Assembly: GCF_008831285.2 (NCBI RefSeq)
Contig: NW_022204507.1
Location: 5,476,174 to 5,540,173 of the forward strand
Direction of reading: 5' to 3'
Origin: Nymphaea colorata
Lineage: Eukaryota; Streptophyta; Magnoliopsida; Nymphaeales; Nymphaeaceae
DNA length: 64,000 nt
In this document: piece after piece, positions 37,876-51,617 of the stretch
Layout of the letters: every line of letters starts with the position of its first letter
Numbering within the stretch: the stretch's first letter is position 1
Program-made: the position numbers and the translations under genes
The notes under the pieces: generated by a model
Databases searched by the model: none
Seen by the model: the letters and a program-made list of their open reading frames with translations, nothing else
What the model was told of the DNA's origin: nothing

Positions 37876-40167
37876 GATCTCTTTTAAATAATCCAACGAG
37901 TTTAACTTCTGTTACATCTATAGCGAAGGATTTAAGGAATGGAAATCACAAGTTACTATCATTACGAGTGAATTTAAGTGATTCTTTTGATCGCACATAT
38001 TTAATTCAATGTGCTTAACTTGTTATTACATCCATATTAAATGATATAGTGAATTGAAATCACAAGATTAAAGAAATGAATGAGACTCAACTGATTGATT
38101 TGCTCACTCATATTTAATCTAATGTGTCTCACTTGTTATTACATGTATAATGAATGATTTTAATGATTGAAATCACAAGTTCATATGTATGTAAATGGGA
38201 TCATTACCTTAGTTACACCCCTTGTAGTTAATCCAATTAGTTGAACTTGTTGTTACATCATCTATGATGAATGATCTAAGGAAAAGAAATCACAAGTTTG
38301 TGTCAATAATAGTGGGATTTAATTCATTCATTTGATCACACATATTAAATTAAATGTGTATAACATTTTATTAATACATATTAAAATGATGTAGTGGATT
38401 GAAATCACAAGTTTAAATGAAATTGAATGAGATTCAGGTTATTCATTTGCTCAATCACACTAAATATAATGTGTTTCACTGTTATTGCATCTATAATGAA
38501 TGATTTAAGTGATTGCAATCACAAGTTCACGTGGATACAAATGGATCTATGCATTAGTTTGATCCCTTGCAGTTAATCTAATGAGTTGAACTTGTAGTTA
38601 CATATCTAATTATTGATCTAAGAGATTTAAATCATAAGTTCGTATCAATGCCCGAGAGATTTAATTCATTCATTTGATCACACATATTTAATTGAAAGTG
38701 GTTAACTTGTTGATGCATTCACATTGAATGGTTCGTATGAAAATGAATGAGATTCAACTCATTCAAATGATCTCTTGTAGTTAATCTAATATGTTTCGTT
38801 TGTTATAAAGTCTGTAATGAATGGTTTAAAAGATTAAAATCACTAGTTTATATGGATACAAAAGGAACCAATGCATTGTCGATCCCTTGTATCCAATCTA
38901 ATGAGTTTAACTTCATGTTACATCTATGGCGAACGATTTGAGGGATTGAAATCGCAAGTTCCCTCAATACGAGTGGGATTTAAGTGTTTCTTTTGATCAC
39001 GCATATTTAATTGATTTTTTTTTTACTTGTTGTAACATCCTTATTGAATTATTTAGTCGATTGTAATCACAAGTTTAAAAGAAAATTAATGAGATTCAAG
39101 TGATTGATTTGCTCATCGATATTTAATCTAATGTGTCTCACTTGTTATTACATCTATAATGAATTATTTAATTGATTCAAATCACAAGTTCATATGTATA
39201 TAAGTGGGATCTATGCATTAGTTCGATCCCTTGTAGTTAATCCAATCGGTTGAACTTGTGGCTACATCAATAGTGAATGATCTATGGGAAAGAAATCCTA
39301 AGTTTGTATCAATAATAGTGGATTTTATTGTTATTCATTTGATCATGCATATTAAATTGAATGTGGATAAGACGTTGTTAATCCATATTAAATGATTTAG
39401 TACATTGAAATCACAATTTAAACGAAATGAATGAGATTCAAGTCATTCAATTGTGCAATCACAATAAATATAAGGTGTTTCACTTGTTATTACATCTAAA
39501 ATGAATGATTAAATGATTGCGATCACAAGTTCATATAGATACAAATGAGATCTAAGTATTAGTTTGATCCATTGCAGTTAATCCATGAGTTAAACTTGTA
39601 GTTACATATCTAATGAGTTGATTCATTTGATCACACATATTTAATTGAAAGTGGTTAACTTATTGTTACATTCACATTGACTGATTTAGTGAATTGAAAT
39701 CACAAGTTTGTATGAAAATGAAGGAGATTCAACTCATTCACTTGATCACTTATAGTTAATGTAATATGTTTCGCTTGTTACAATGTCTATAATGAATGAT
39801 TAAAATGACTAAAATCACTGTTTACATGGGTAGAAATGAGACCAATGCATTTGTTTAATCCCTTGTATCTAATGCAATGAGCTTAACTTCTTGTTACATA
39901 CATAGGGAACAATTTAAGAGATGAAATCACAAGTTCCTATCAATGCGAGTTGGTTTAAGTGATGCTTTTGATGACGCATATTTAATTGAATGTGCCTAAC
40001 TTGTTGTTACATCCATATTGAATCATTTAGTAGACTGAAATCACAAGCTTAAAAGAAAATGAATGAGAATCAAGTGATTCGTTTGCTCACTTATATTTAA
40101 TCTAATGTGTCTCACTTGTTGTTACATTGATAATGAATGATTTAAATGATTGAAATCACAATTTGTT
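37876..40167 (+). repeat. 21-mer HOR unit (2292 bp), subtype I
   Basis: Complete monomer order 1-21. Monomer 14 has a local GTTATTCATTTG insertion form near 39330 that recurs as GATTATTCATTTG near 41622 in the next unit, which suggests local sharing between neighbours. Confidence 0.94.
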
Positions 40168-42449
40168 GATCTCTTTTAAATAATCCAACGAGTTTAACTT
40201 CTTGTTACATCTATAGCGAAGGATTTAAGGAATGGAAATCACAAGTTACTATCATTACGAGTGGAATTTAAGTGATTCTTTTGATCGCACATATTTAATT
40301 CAATGTGCTTAACTTGTTATTACATCCATATTAAATGATATAGTGAATTGAAATCACAAGATTAAAAGAAAATGAATGAGACTCAACTGATTGATTTGCT
40401 CACTCATATTTAATCTAATGTGTCTCACTTGTTATTACATGTATAATGAATGATTTTAATGATTGAAATCACAAGTTCATATGTATGTAAATGGGATCAT
40501 TACCTTAGTTACACCCCTTGTAGTTAATCCAATTAGTTGAACTTGTTGTTACATCATCTATGATGAATGATCTAAGGAAAGAAATCACAAGTTTGTGTCA
40601 ATAATAGTGGGATTTAATTCATTCATTTGATCACACATATTAAATTAAATGTGTATAACATTTTATTAATACATATTAAATGATGTAGTGGATTGAAATC
40701 ACAAGTTTAAATGAAATTGAATGAGATTCAGGTTATTCATTTGCTCAATCACACTAAATATAATGTGTTTCACTTGTTATTGCATCTATAATGAATGATT
40801 TAAGTGATTGCAATCACAAGTTCACGTGGATACAAATGGGATCTATGCATTAGTTTGATCCCTTGCAGTTAATCTAATGAGTTGAACTTGTAGTTACATA
40901 TCTAATTATTGATCTAAGAGATTTAAATCATAAGTTCGTATCAATGCCCGAGAGATTTAATTCATTCATTTGATCACACATATTTAATTGAAAGTGGTTA
41001 ACTTGTTGATGCATTCACATTGAATGGTTCGTATGAAAATGAATGAGATTCAACTCATTCAAATGATCTCTTGTAGTTAATCTAATATGTTTCGTTTGTT
41101 ATAAGTCTGTAATGAATGGTTTAAAAGATTAAAATCACTAGTTTATATGGATACAAAAGAACCAATGCATTTGTTCGATCCCTTGTATCCAATCTAATGA
41201 GTTTAACTTCATGTTACATCTATGGCGAACGATTTGAGGGATTGAAATCGCAAGTTCCCTCAATACGAGTGGGATTTAAGTGTTTCTTTTGATCACGCAT
41301 ATTTAATTGATTTTTTTTTACTTGTTGTAACATCCTTATTGAATTATTTAGTCGATTGTAATCACAAGTTTAAAAGAAAATTAATGAGATTCAAGTGATT
41401 GATTGCTCATCGATATTTAATCTAATGTGTCTCACTTGTTATTACATCTATAATGAATTATTTAATTGATTCAAATCACAAGTTCATATGTATATAAGTG
41501 GGATCTATGCATTAGTTCGATCCCTTGTAGTTAATCCAATCGGTTGAACTTGTGGCTACATCATAGTGAATGATCTATGGGAAGAAATCCTAAGTTTGTA
41601 TCATATAGTGGGATTTTATTGATTATTCATTTGATCATGCATATTAAATTGAATGTGGATAAGACGTTGTTAATCCATATTAAATGATTTAGTACATTGA
41701 AATCACATTTTAAACGAAAATGAATGAGATTCAAGTCATTCAATTGTGCAATCACAATAAATATAAGGTGTTTCACTTGTTATTACATCTAAAATGAATG
41801 ATTTAAATGATTGCGATCACAAGTTCATATAGATACAAATGAGATCTAAGTATTAGTTTGATCCATTGCAGTTAATCCAATGAGTTAAACTTGTAGTTAC
41901 ATATCTAATGAGTTGATTCATTTGATCACACATATTTAATTGAAAGTGGTTAACTTATTGTTACATTCACATTGACTGATTTAGTGAATTGAAATCACAA
42001 GTTTGTATGAAAATGAAGGAATTCAACTCATTCACTTGATCACTTATAGTAATGTAAATTTTGCTGTACAATGTCTATAATGAATGATTAAATGACTAAA
42101 TCACTAGTTTACATGGGTAGAAATGAGACCAATGCATTTGTTTAATCCCTTGTATCTAAATGCAATGAGCTTAACTTCTTGTTACATACATAGGAACAAT
42201 TTAAGAGATGAAATCACAAGTCCTATCAATGCGAGTTGGTTAATGATGCTTTTGATGACGCATATTTAATTGAATGTGCCTAACTTGTTGTTACATCCAT
42301 ATTGAATCATTAGTAGACTGAAATCACAAGCTTAAAAGAAAATGAATGAGAATCAAGTGATTCGTTTGCTCACTTATATTTAATCTAATGTGTCTCACTT
42401 GTTGTTACATTGATATGAATGATTTAAATGATTGAAATCACAATTGTTT
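40168..42449 (+). repeat. 21-mer HOR unit (2282 bp), subtype I
   Basis: Complete monomer order 1-21. One-base deletions increase after about 41570 and are dense around 42045-42065, where monomer 19 is badly eroded (GTAATGTAAATTTTGCTG). Confidence 0.92.
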
Positions 42450-43937
42450 GATCTCTTTTAAATAATCCAACGAGTTTAACTTCTTGTTACATCTATAGCG
42501 AAGGATTTAAGGAATGGAAATCACAAGTTACTATCATTACGAGTGGAATTTAAGTGATTCTTTTGATCGCACATATTTAATTCAATGTGCTTAACTTGTT
42601 ATTACATCCATATTAAATGATATAGTGAATTGAAATCACAAGATTAAAAGAAAATGAATGAGACTCAACTGATTGATTTGCTCACTCATATTTAATCTAA
42701 TGTGTCTCACTTGTTATTACATGTATAATGAATGATTTTAATGATTGAAATCACAAGTTCATATGTATGTAAATGGGATCATTACCTTAGTTACACCCCT
42801 TGTAGTTAATCCAATTAGTTGAACTTGTGTTACATCTCTATGATAATATCTAAGGAAAAGAAATCACAAGTTGTGTCAATAATAGTGGGATTTAATTCAT
42901 TCATTGATCACACATATAAATTAATGTGTATAACATTTTATTAATACATATAAAATGATGTAGTGGATTGAAATCACAAGTTTAAATGAAATTGAATGAG
43001 ATTCAGTATTCATTTGCTCAATCACACTAATATAATGTGTTTCACTTGTTTGCTCTATAATGATGATTTAAGTGATTGCAATCCAAGTTCACGTGGATAC
43101 AAAATGGGATCTATCATAGTTTGATCCCTTCAGTTAATCTAATGAGTTGAACTTTAGTTACATATCTAATATTGATCTAAGAGATTTAAATCATAAGTTC
43201 GTATCAATGCCCGAGAGATTTAATTCATTCATTTGATCACACATATTTAATGAAAGTGGTTAACTTGTTGAGCATTCACATTGAATGGTTCGTATGAAAA
43301 TGAATGAGATTCAACTCATTCAAATGATCTCTTGTAGTTAATCTAATATGTTTCGTTTGTTATAAGTCTGTAATGAATGGTTTAAAAGATTAAAATCACT
43401 AGTTTATATGGATACAAAGAACCAATGCATTTGTTCGATCCCTTGTATCCAATCTAATGAGTTTAATTCATGTTCATCTATGGCGAACGATTTGAGGATT
43501 GAAATCGCAAGTTCCTCAAATACGAGTGGGATTTAAGTGTTTCTTTTGATCACGCATATTTAATTGATTTTTTTTTACTTGTTGTAACATCCTTATTGAA
43601 TTATTTAGTCGATTGTAATCACAAGTTTAAAGAAAATTAATGAGATTCAAGTGATTGATTTGCTCATCGATATTTAATCTAATGTGTCTCACTTGTTATA
43701 CATCTATAATGAATTATTTAATTGATTCAAATCACAAGTTCTATTTATATAAGTGGGATCTATGCATTAGTTCGATCCCTTGTAGTTAATCCAATCGGTT
43801 GAACTTGTGGAACATCAATAGTGAATGATCTATGGGAAAGAATCCTAAGTTTGTATCAATAATAGTGAGATTTTATTGATTCATTTGATCATGCATATTA
43901 AATTGAATGTGGATAAGACGCGTTGTTAATCCATATT
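42450..43937 (+). repeat. Partial 21-mer HOR unit ending at the gap
   Basis: Monomers 1 to 15 are readable; the sequence stops in monomer 15 (GTTGTTAATCCATATT) at the N run. Many one-base losses occur at 42830-43260, and an extra CG pair sits in GACGCGTTGTTAATCC just before the gap. Confidence 0.9.
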
Positions 43938-44037
43938 NNNNNNNNNNNNNNNNNNNNNNNNNNNNNNNNNNNNNNNNNNNNNNNNNNNNNNNNNNNNNNN
44001 NNNNNNNNNNNNNNNNNNNNNNNNNNNNNNNNNNNNN
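43938..44037. other. Assembly gap of exactly 100 N
   Basis: There are 100 consecutive N. A round 100 is a common placeholder for a join of unknown length. Satellite lies on both sides, but its orientation reverses across the gap. Confidence 0.99.
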
Positions 44038-45936
44038 TAATCATTCATTATAGACATTGTAACAAGCGAAACATATTACATTAACTATAAGTGATCAAGT
44101 GAATGAGTTGAATCTCCTTCATTTTCATACAAACTTGTGATTTCAATTCACTAAATCAGTCATGTGAATGTAACAATAAGTTAACCACTTTTTCAATTAA
44201 ATATGTATATCAAATGAATCAACTCATTAGATATGTAACTACAAGTTTAACTCATTGATTAAACTGCAATGGATCAAACTAATACTTAGATCTTCATTTG
44301 TATCTATATGAACTTGTGATCGCAATCATTTAAATCATTCATTTTAGATGTAATAACAAGTGAAACACCTTATATTTATTGTGATTGCACAATTGAATAA
44401 CTTGAATCTCATTCATTTTCGTTTCAAAATTGTGATTTCAATGTACTAAATCATTTAATATGGATTAACAACGTCTTATCCACATTCAATTTAATATGCA
44501 TGATCAAATGAATCAATAAAATCCCACTATTATTGATACAAACTTAGGATTTCTTTCCCATAGATCATTCACTATTGATGTAGCCACAAGTTCGACCGAT
44601 TGGATTAACTACAAGGATCGAACTAATGCATAGATCCCACTCTATATACATATGAACTTGTGATTTGAATCAATTAAATAATTCAGTATAGATGTAATAA
44701 CAAGTGAGACACATTAAATTAAATATCGATGAGCAAATCAATCACTTGAATATCATTAATTTTCTTTTAAACTTGTGATTACAATCGACTAAATAATTCA
44801 ATAAGGATGTTTACAACAAGTAAAAAAAAAATCAATTAAATATGCGTGATCAAAAGAAACACTTAAATCCACTCGTATTGGGAACTTGCGATTCAATCCC
44901 TCAAATCGTTCGCCATAGATGTAACATGAAGTTAACTCATTAGATGAGAGTACAAGGGATCGAACAAATGCATTGGTTCCTTTTGTATCCATATAAACTA
45001 GTGATTTTAATCTTTAAACCATTCATTACAGACTTTATAACAAACGAAACATATTAGATTAACTACAAGAGATCATTTAAATGAGTTGAATCTCATTCAT
45101 TTTCATAACATTATAAACCATTCAATGTGAATGCATCAACAAGTTAACCACTTTCAATTAAATATGTGTTGATCAAATGAATGAATTAAATCTCTCGGGC
45201 ATTGATACGAAACTTATGATTTAAATCCTTTAGATTCAATAATTAGATATGTAACTACAAGTTCAACTCATTAGATTAACTGCAAGGGATCAAACTAATG
45301 CATAGATCCCATTTGTATCCACGTGAACTTATGATTGCAATCACTTAAATCATTCATTATAGATGCAATAACAAGTGAAACACATTAATTTAGTGTGATT
45401 GAGTAATGAATAACCTGAATCTCATTCAATTTCATTTAAACTTGTGATTTCAATCCACTACATCATTTTAATATGTATTAATAAAACGTTATACGCATTT
45501 AATTTAGTATGTGTGATCAAATGAATGAATTAAATCCCACTATTATTGACACAAACTTGTGATTTCTTTTCCTTTGATCATTCATCATAGATGACGTAAC
45601 AACAAGTTCAACTAATTGGATTAATTACAAGGGTGTAACTTAAGGTAACGATCCCATTTACATACATATGAACTTGTGGTTTCAATCATTAAATCATTCA
45701 TTATACATGTAATAACAAGTGAGACACATTAGATTTAATATGAGTGAGCAAATTCAAATCAGTTGAGTCTCATTGATTTTCTTTTAATCTTGTGATTTCA
45801 ATTCACTATATCATTTAATATGGATGTAATAACAAGTTAAGCACATTGAATTAAATATGATGTCGAATCATTCCTTAAATCCTTCGCTATAGATGTTAAC
45901 AAGAAGTTAAACTCGTTGGATTATTTAAAAGAGATC
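44038..45936 (-). repeat. Partial HOR unit, inverted arm, subtype I (1899 bp)
   Basis: On the minus strand this reads as monomers 1 to 19 of the 21-mer; on the plus strand the reverse-complemented monomers run 19, 18, 17 and so on down to 1. The boundary is the reverse-complemented marker ending at 45936. Monomer 8 (TCTAAAGGATTTAAATC on the minus strand) and monomer 7 (TTATTGCATC) are subtype I, as in the forward arm next to the gap. Small indels are frequent. Confidence 0.9.
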
Positions 45937-48900
45937 AAACAAATTGTGATTTTAATCGTTTAAATCATTCATTATCAATGTAACAACAAGTGAGACACAT
46001 TAGATTAAATATAAGTGAGCAAACGAATCACTTGATTCTCATTCATTTTCTTTTAAGCATGTGATTTCAGTCTACTAAATGATTCAATATGGATGTAACA
46101 ACAAGTTAGGCACATTCAATTAAATTGCGTAATCAAAAGCATCACTTAAACCAACTCGCATTGATAGGATCTTGTGATTTCATCTCTTAAATTGTTCCCT
46201 ATGTACGTAACAGAAGTTAAGCTCATTGCATTAGATACAAGGGATTAAACAAATGCACTGGTCTCATTTCTACCCATGTAAACTAGTGATTTTAGTCATT
46301 TTAATCATTCATTATAGACATTGTAACAAGTGAAACATGTTACATTAACTATAAGTGATCAAGTGAATGAGTGAATCTCTTTCATTTTCATACATACTTG
46401 TGATTTCAATTCACTAAATCAGTCATGTGAATGTAACAATAAGTTAACCACTTTCAATTAAATATGTAACAACAAGTGAGACACATTAGATTAAATATAT
46501 GTGAGCAAACGAATCACTTGATTCTCATTCATTTTCTTTTAAGCTTGTGATTTCAGTCTACTAAATGATTTCAATATGGATGTAACAACAAGTTAGGCAC
46601 ATTCAATTAATATGTGTCATCAAAAGCATCACTTAAACCAACTCGCATTGATAGGAACTTGTGATTTCATCCCTTAATTGTTCCCTATGATGTAACAAGA
46701 AGTTAAGCTCATTGCATTAGATACAAGGGATTAAACAAATGCATTGGTCACATTTCTACCCATGTAAACTAGTGATTTTAGTCATTCATTATAGACATTG
46801 TAACAAGCAAAACATATTACATTAACTATAAGTGATCAATGAATGAGTTGAATCTCTTCATTTTCATACAAACTTGTGATTTCAATTCACTAATCAGTCG
46901 ATGTGAATGTAACAATAAGTTAACACTTTCAATTAAATATGTGTGATAAAATGAATCACTCATTAGATATGTAACTACAAGTTTAACTCATTGGATTAAC
47001 TGCAATGGATCAAAAGTAAACTCGTTGATTCATTTGATCAAACAATTGTGATTTCTTTTTATCTTCATTACTGTGTAAGTGGACACATTAGATTAAATAT
47101 TGAGCAAACGATCACTTGTTCTCATTATTTTTTTTAGCTTGTTTTCAGTTACTAATGATTCATATGGATGTAACATAAGTTAGGCACATTCATTAAATAT
47201 GCGTATCAAAGCATCACTTAAACCAACTCGCATTGATAGGAACTTGTGATTTCATCTCTTAAATTGTTCCCTATGTATGTAACAAGAAGTTAAGCTCATT
47301 GCATTAGATACAAGGGATTAAACAAATGCATTGGTCTCATTTCTAACCATGTAAACTAGTGATTTTAGTCATTTTAATCATCATTATAGACATTGTAACA
47401 AGCGAAACATATTACATTAACTATAAGTGATCAAGTGAATGAGTTGAATCTCCTTCATTTTCATACAAACTTGTGATTTCAATTCACTAAATCAGTCAAT
47501 GTGAATGTAACAATAAGTTAACCACTTTCAATTAAATATGTGTGATCAAATGAATCAACTCATTAGATATGTAACTACAAGTTTAACTCATTGGATTAAC
47601 TGCAATGGATCAAACTAATACTTAGATCTCATTTGTATCTATATGAACTTGTGATCGCAATCATTTAAATCATTCATTTTAGATGTAATAACAAGTGAAA
47701 CACCTTATATTTATTGTGATTGCACAATTGAATGACTTGAATCTCATTCATTTTCGTTTAAAATTGTGATTTCAATGTACTAAATCATTTAATATGGATT
47801 AACAACGTCTTATCCACATTCAAGTTAATATGCATGATCAAATGAATCAATAAAATCTCACTATTATTGATACAAACTTAGGATTTCTTTCCCATAGATC
47901 ATTCACTATTGATGTAGCCACAAGTTCAACCGATTGGATTAACTACAAGGGATCGAACTAATGCATAGATCCCACTTATATACATATGAACTTGTGATTT
48001 GAATCAATTAAATAATTCATTATAGATGTAATAACAAGTAGACACATTAGATTAAATATCGATGAGCAAATCAATCACTTGAATCTCATTAATTTTCTTT
48101 TAAACTTGTGATTACAATCGACTAAATAATTCAATAAGGATGTTACAACAAGTAAAAAAAAAATCAATTAAATATGCGTGATCAAAAGAAACACTTAAAT
48201 CCCACTCGTATTGAGGGAACTTGCGATTTCAATCCCTCAAATCGTTCGCCATAGATGTAACATGAAGTTAAACTCATTAGATTGGATACAAGGGATCGAA
48301 CAAATGCATTGGTTCCTTTTGTATCCATATAAACTAGTGATTTTAATCTTTTAAACCATTCATTACAGACTTTATAACAAACGAAACATATTAGATTAAC
48401 TACAAGAGATCATTTGAATGAGTTGAATCTCATTCATTTTCATACGAACCATTCAATGTGAATGCATCAACAAGTTAACCACTTTCAATTAAATATGTGT
48501 GATCAAATGAATGAATTAAATCTCTCGGGCATTGATACGAACTTATGATTTAAATCTATTGATCATCATAATTAGATATGTAACTACAAGTTCAACTCAT
48601 TAGATTAACTGCAAGGGATCAAACTAATGCATAGATCCCATTTGTATCCACGTGAACTTGTGATTGCAATCACTTAAATCATTCATTATAGATGCAACAA
48701 CAAGTGAAACACATTATATTTAGTGTGATTGAGCAAATGAATAACCTGAATCTCATTCAATTTCATTTAAACTTGTGATTTCAATCCACTACATCATTTT
48801 AATATGTATTAATAAAATGTTATACACATTTAATTTAATATGTGTGATCAAATGAATGAATTAAATCCCACTATTATTGACACAAACTTGTGATTTCTTT

Positions 48901-49311
48901 TCCTTAGATCATTCATCATAGATGATGTAACAACAAGTTCAACTAATTGGATTAACTACAAGGGGTGTAACTAAGGTAATGATCCCATTTACATACATAT
49001 GAACTTGTGATTTCAATCATTAAAATCATTCATTATACATGTAATAACAAGTGAGACACATTAGATTAAATATGAGTGAGCAAATCAATCAGTTGAGTCT
49101 CATTCATTTTCTTTTAATCTTGTGATTTCAATTCACTATATCATTTAATATGGATGTAATAACAAGTTAAGCACATTGAATTAAATATGTGCGATCAAAA
49201 GAATCACTTAAATTCCACTCGTAATGATAGTAACTTGTGATTTCCATTCCTTAAATCCTTCGCTATAGATGTAACAAGAAGTTAAACTCGTTGGATTATT
49301 TAAAAGAGATC
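45937..49311 (-). repeat. Rearranged and expanded HOR unit, inverted arm (3375 bp)
   Basis: Read along the plus strand, the block of monomers 21-20-19-18 appears three times in succession (about 45.97-46.46, 46.47-47.0 and from about 47.09 kb). The joins are near 46466 (TTAAATATG to TAACAACAAGTGAGAC) and at about 47010-47080, where remnants of monomers 17 and 2 are strongly eroded. From about 47.2 kb a normal inverted 21-mer order resumes, now with subtype II sites (GCAACAACAAGTG near 48700, ATTCAAGTTAATATG near 47818). Confidence 0.87.
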
Positions 49312-51617
49312 AAACAAATTGTGATTTCAATCATTTAAATCATTCATTATCGATGTAACAACAAGTGAGACACATTAGATTAAATATAAGTGAGCAAACG
49401 AACACTTGATTCTCATTCATTTTCTTTTAAGCTTGTGATTTCAGTCTACTAAATGATTCAATATGGATGTAACAACAAGTTAGGCACATTCAATTAAATA
49501 TGCGTCATCAAAAGCATCACTTAAACCAACTCGCATTGATAGGAACTTGTGATTTCATCTCTTAAATTGTTCCCTATGTATGTAACAAGAAGTTAAGCTC
49601 ATTGCATTAGATACAAGGGATTAAACAAATGCATTGGTCTCATTTCTAACCATGTAAACTAGTGATTTTAGTCATTTTAATCATTCATTATAGACATTGT
49701 AACAAGCGAAACATATTACATTAACTATAAGTGATCAAGTGAATGAGTTGAATCTCCTTCATTTTCATACAAACTTGTGATTTCAGTTCACTAAATCAGT
49801 CAATGTGAATGTAACAATAAGTTAACCACTTTCAATTAAATATGTGTGATCAAATGAATCAACTCATTAGATATGTAACTACAAGTTTAACTCACTGGAT
49901 TAACTGCAATGGATCAAACTAATACTTAGATCTCATTTGTATCTATATGAACTTGTGATCGCAATCATTTAAATCATTCATTTTAGATGTAATAACAAGT
50001 GAAACACCTTATATTTATTGTGATTGCACAATTGAATGACTTGAATCTCATTCATTTTCGTTTAAAATTGTGATTTCAATGTACTAAATCATTTAATATG
50101 GATTAACAACGTCTTATCCACATTCAATTAATATGCATGATCAAATGAATCAATAAAATCTCACTATTATTGATACAAACTTAGGATTTCTTTCCCATAG
50201 ATCATTCACTATTGATGTAGCCACAAGTTCAACCGATTGGATTAACTACAAGGGATCGAACTAATGCATAGATCCCACTTATATACATATGAACTTGTGA
50301 TTTGAATCAATTAAATAATTCATTATAGATGTAATAACAAGTAAGACACATTAGATTAAATATCGATGAGCAAATCAATCACTTGAATCTCATTAATTTT
50401 CTTTTAAACTTGTGATTACAATCGACTAAATAATTCAATAAGGATGTTACAACAAGTAAAAAAAAAATCAATTAAATATGCGTGATCAAAAGAAACACTT
50501 AAATCCCACTCGTATTGAGGGAACTTGCGATTTCAATCCCTCAAATCGTTCGCCATAGATGTAACATGAAGTTAAACTCATTAGATTGGATACAAGGGAT
50601 CGAACAAATGCATTGGTTCCTTTTGTATCCATATAAACTAGTGATTTTAATCTTTTAAACCATTCATTACAGACTTTATAACAAACGAAACATATTAGAT
50701 TAACTACAAGAGATCATTTGAATGAGTTGAATCTCATTCATTTTCATACGAACCATTCAATGTGAATGCATCAACAAGTTAACCACTTTCAATTAAATAT
50801 GTGTGATCAAATGAATGAATTAAATCTCTCGGGCATTGATACGAACTTATGATTTAAATCTATTCGATCATCAATAATTAGATATGTAACTACAAGTTCA
50901 ACTCATTAGATTAACTGCAAGGGATCAAACTAATGCATAGATCCCATTTGTATCCACGTGAACTTGTGATTGCAATCACTTAAATCATTCATTATAGATG
51001 CAACAACAAGTGAAACACATTATATTTAGTGTGATTGAGCAAATGAATAACCTGAATCTCATTCAATTTCATTTAAACTTGTGATTTCAATCCACTACAT
51101 CATTTTAATATGTATTAATAAAATGTTATACACATTTAATTTAATATGTGTGATCAAATGAATGAATTAAATCCCACTATTATTGACACAAACTTGTGAT
51201 TTCTTTTCCTTAGATCATTCATCATAGATGATGTAACAACAAGTTCAACTAATTGGATTAACTACAAGGGGTGTAACTAAGGTAATGATCCCATTTACAT
51301 ACATATGAACTTGTGATTTCAATCATTAAAATCATTCATTATACATGTAATAACAAGTGAGACACATTAGATTAAATATGAGTGAGCAAATCAATCAGTT
51401 GAGTCTCATTCATTTTCTTTTAATCTTGTGATTTCAATTCACTATATCATTTAATATGGATGTAATAACAAGTTAAGCACATTGAATTAAATATGTGCGA
51501 TCAAAAGAATCACTTAAATTCCACTCGTAATGATAGTAACTTGTGATTTCCATTCCTTAAATCCTTCGCTATAGATGTAACAAGAAGTTAAACTCGTTGG
51601 ATTATTTAAAAGAGATC
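49312..51617 (-). repeat. 21-mer HOR unit, inverted, subtype II (2306 bp)
   Basis: Complete inverted order 21 to 1. Monomer 8 reads CTATTCGATCATC on the plus strand, monomer 17 CTCACTGG, and monomer 18 TTTCAGTTCACTAAATC, a variant seen only in the inverted arm. Monomer 14 has ATTCAATTAATATG here, while the neighbouring copies have ATTCAAGTTAATATG. Confidence 0.95.
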
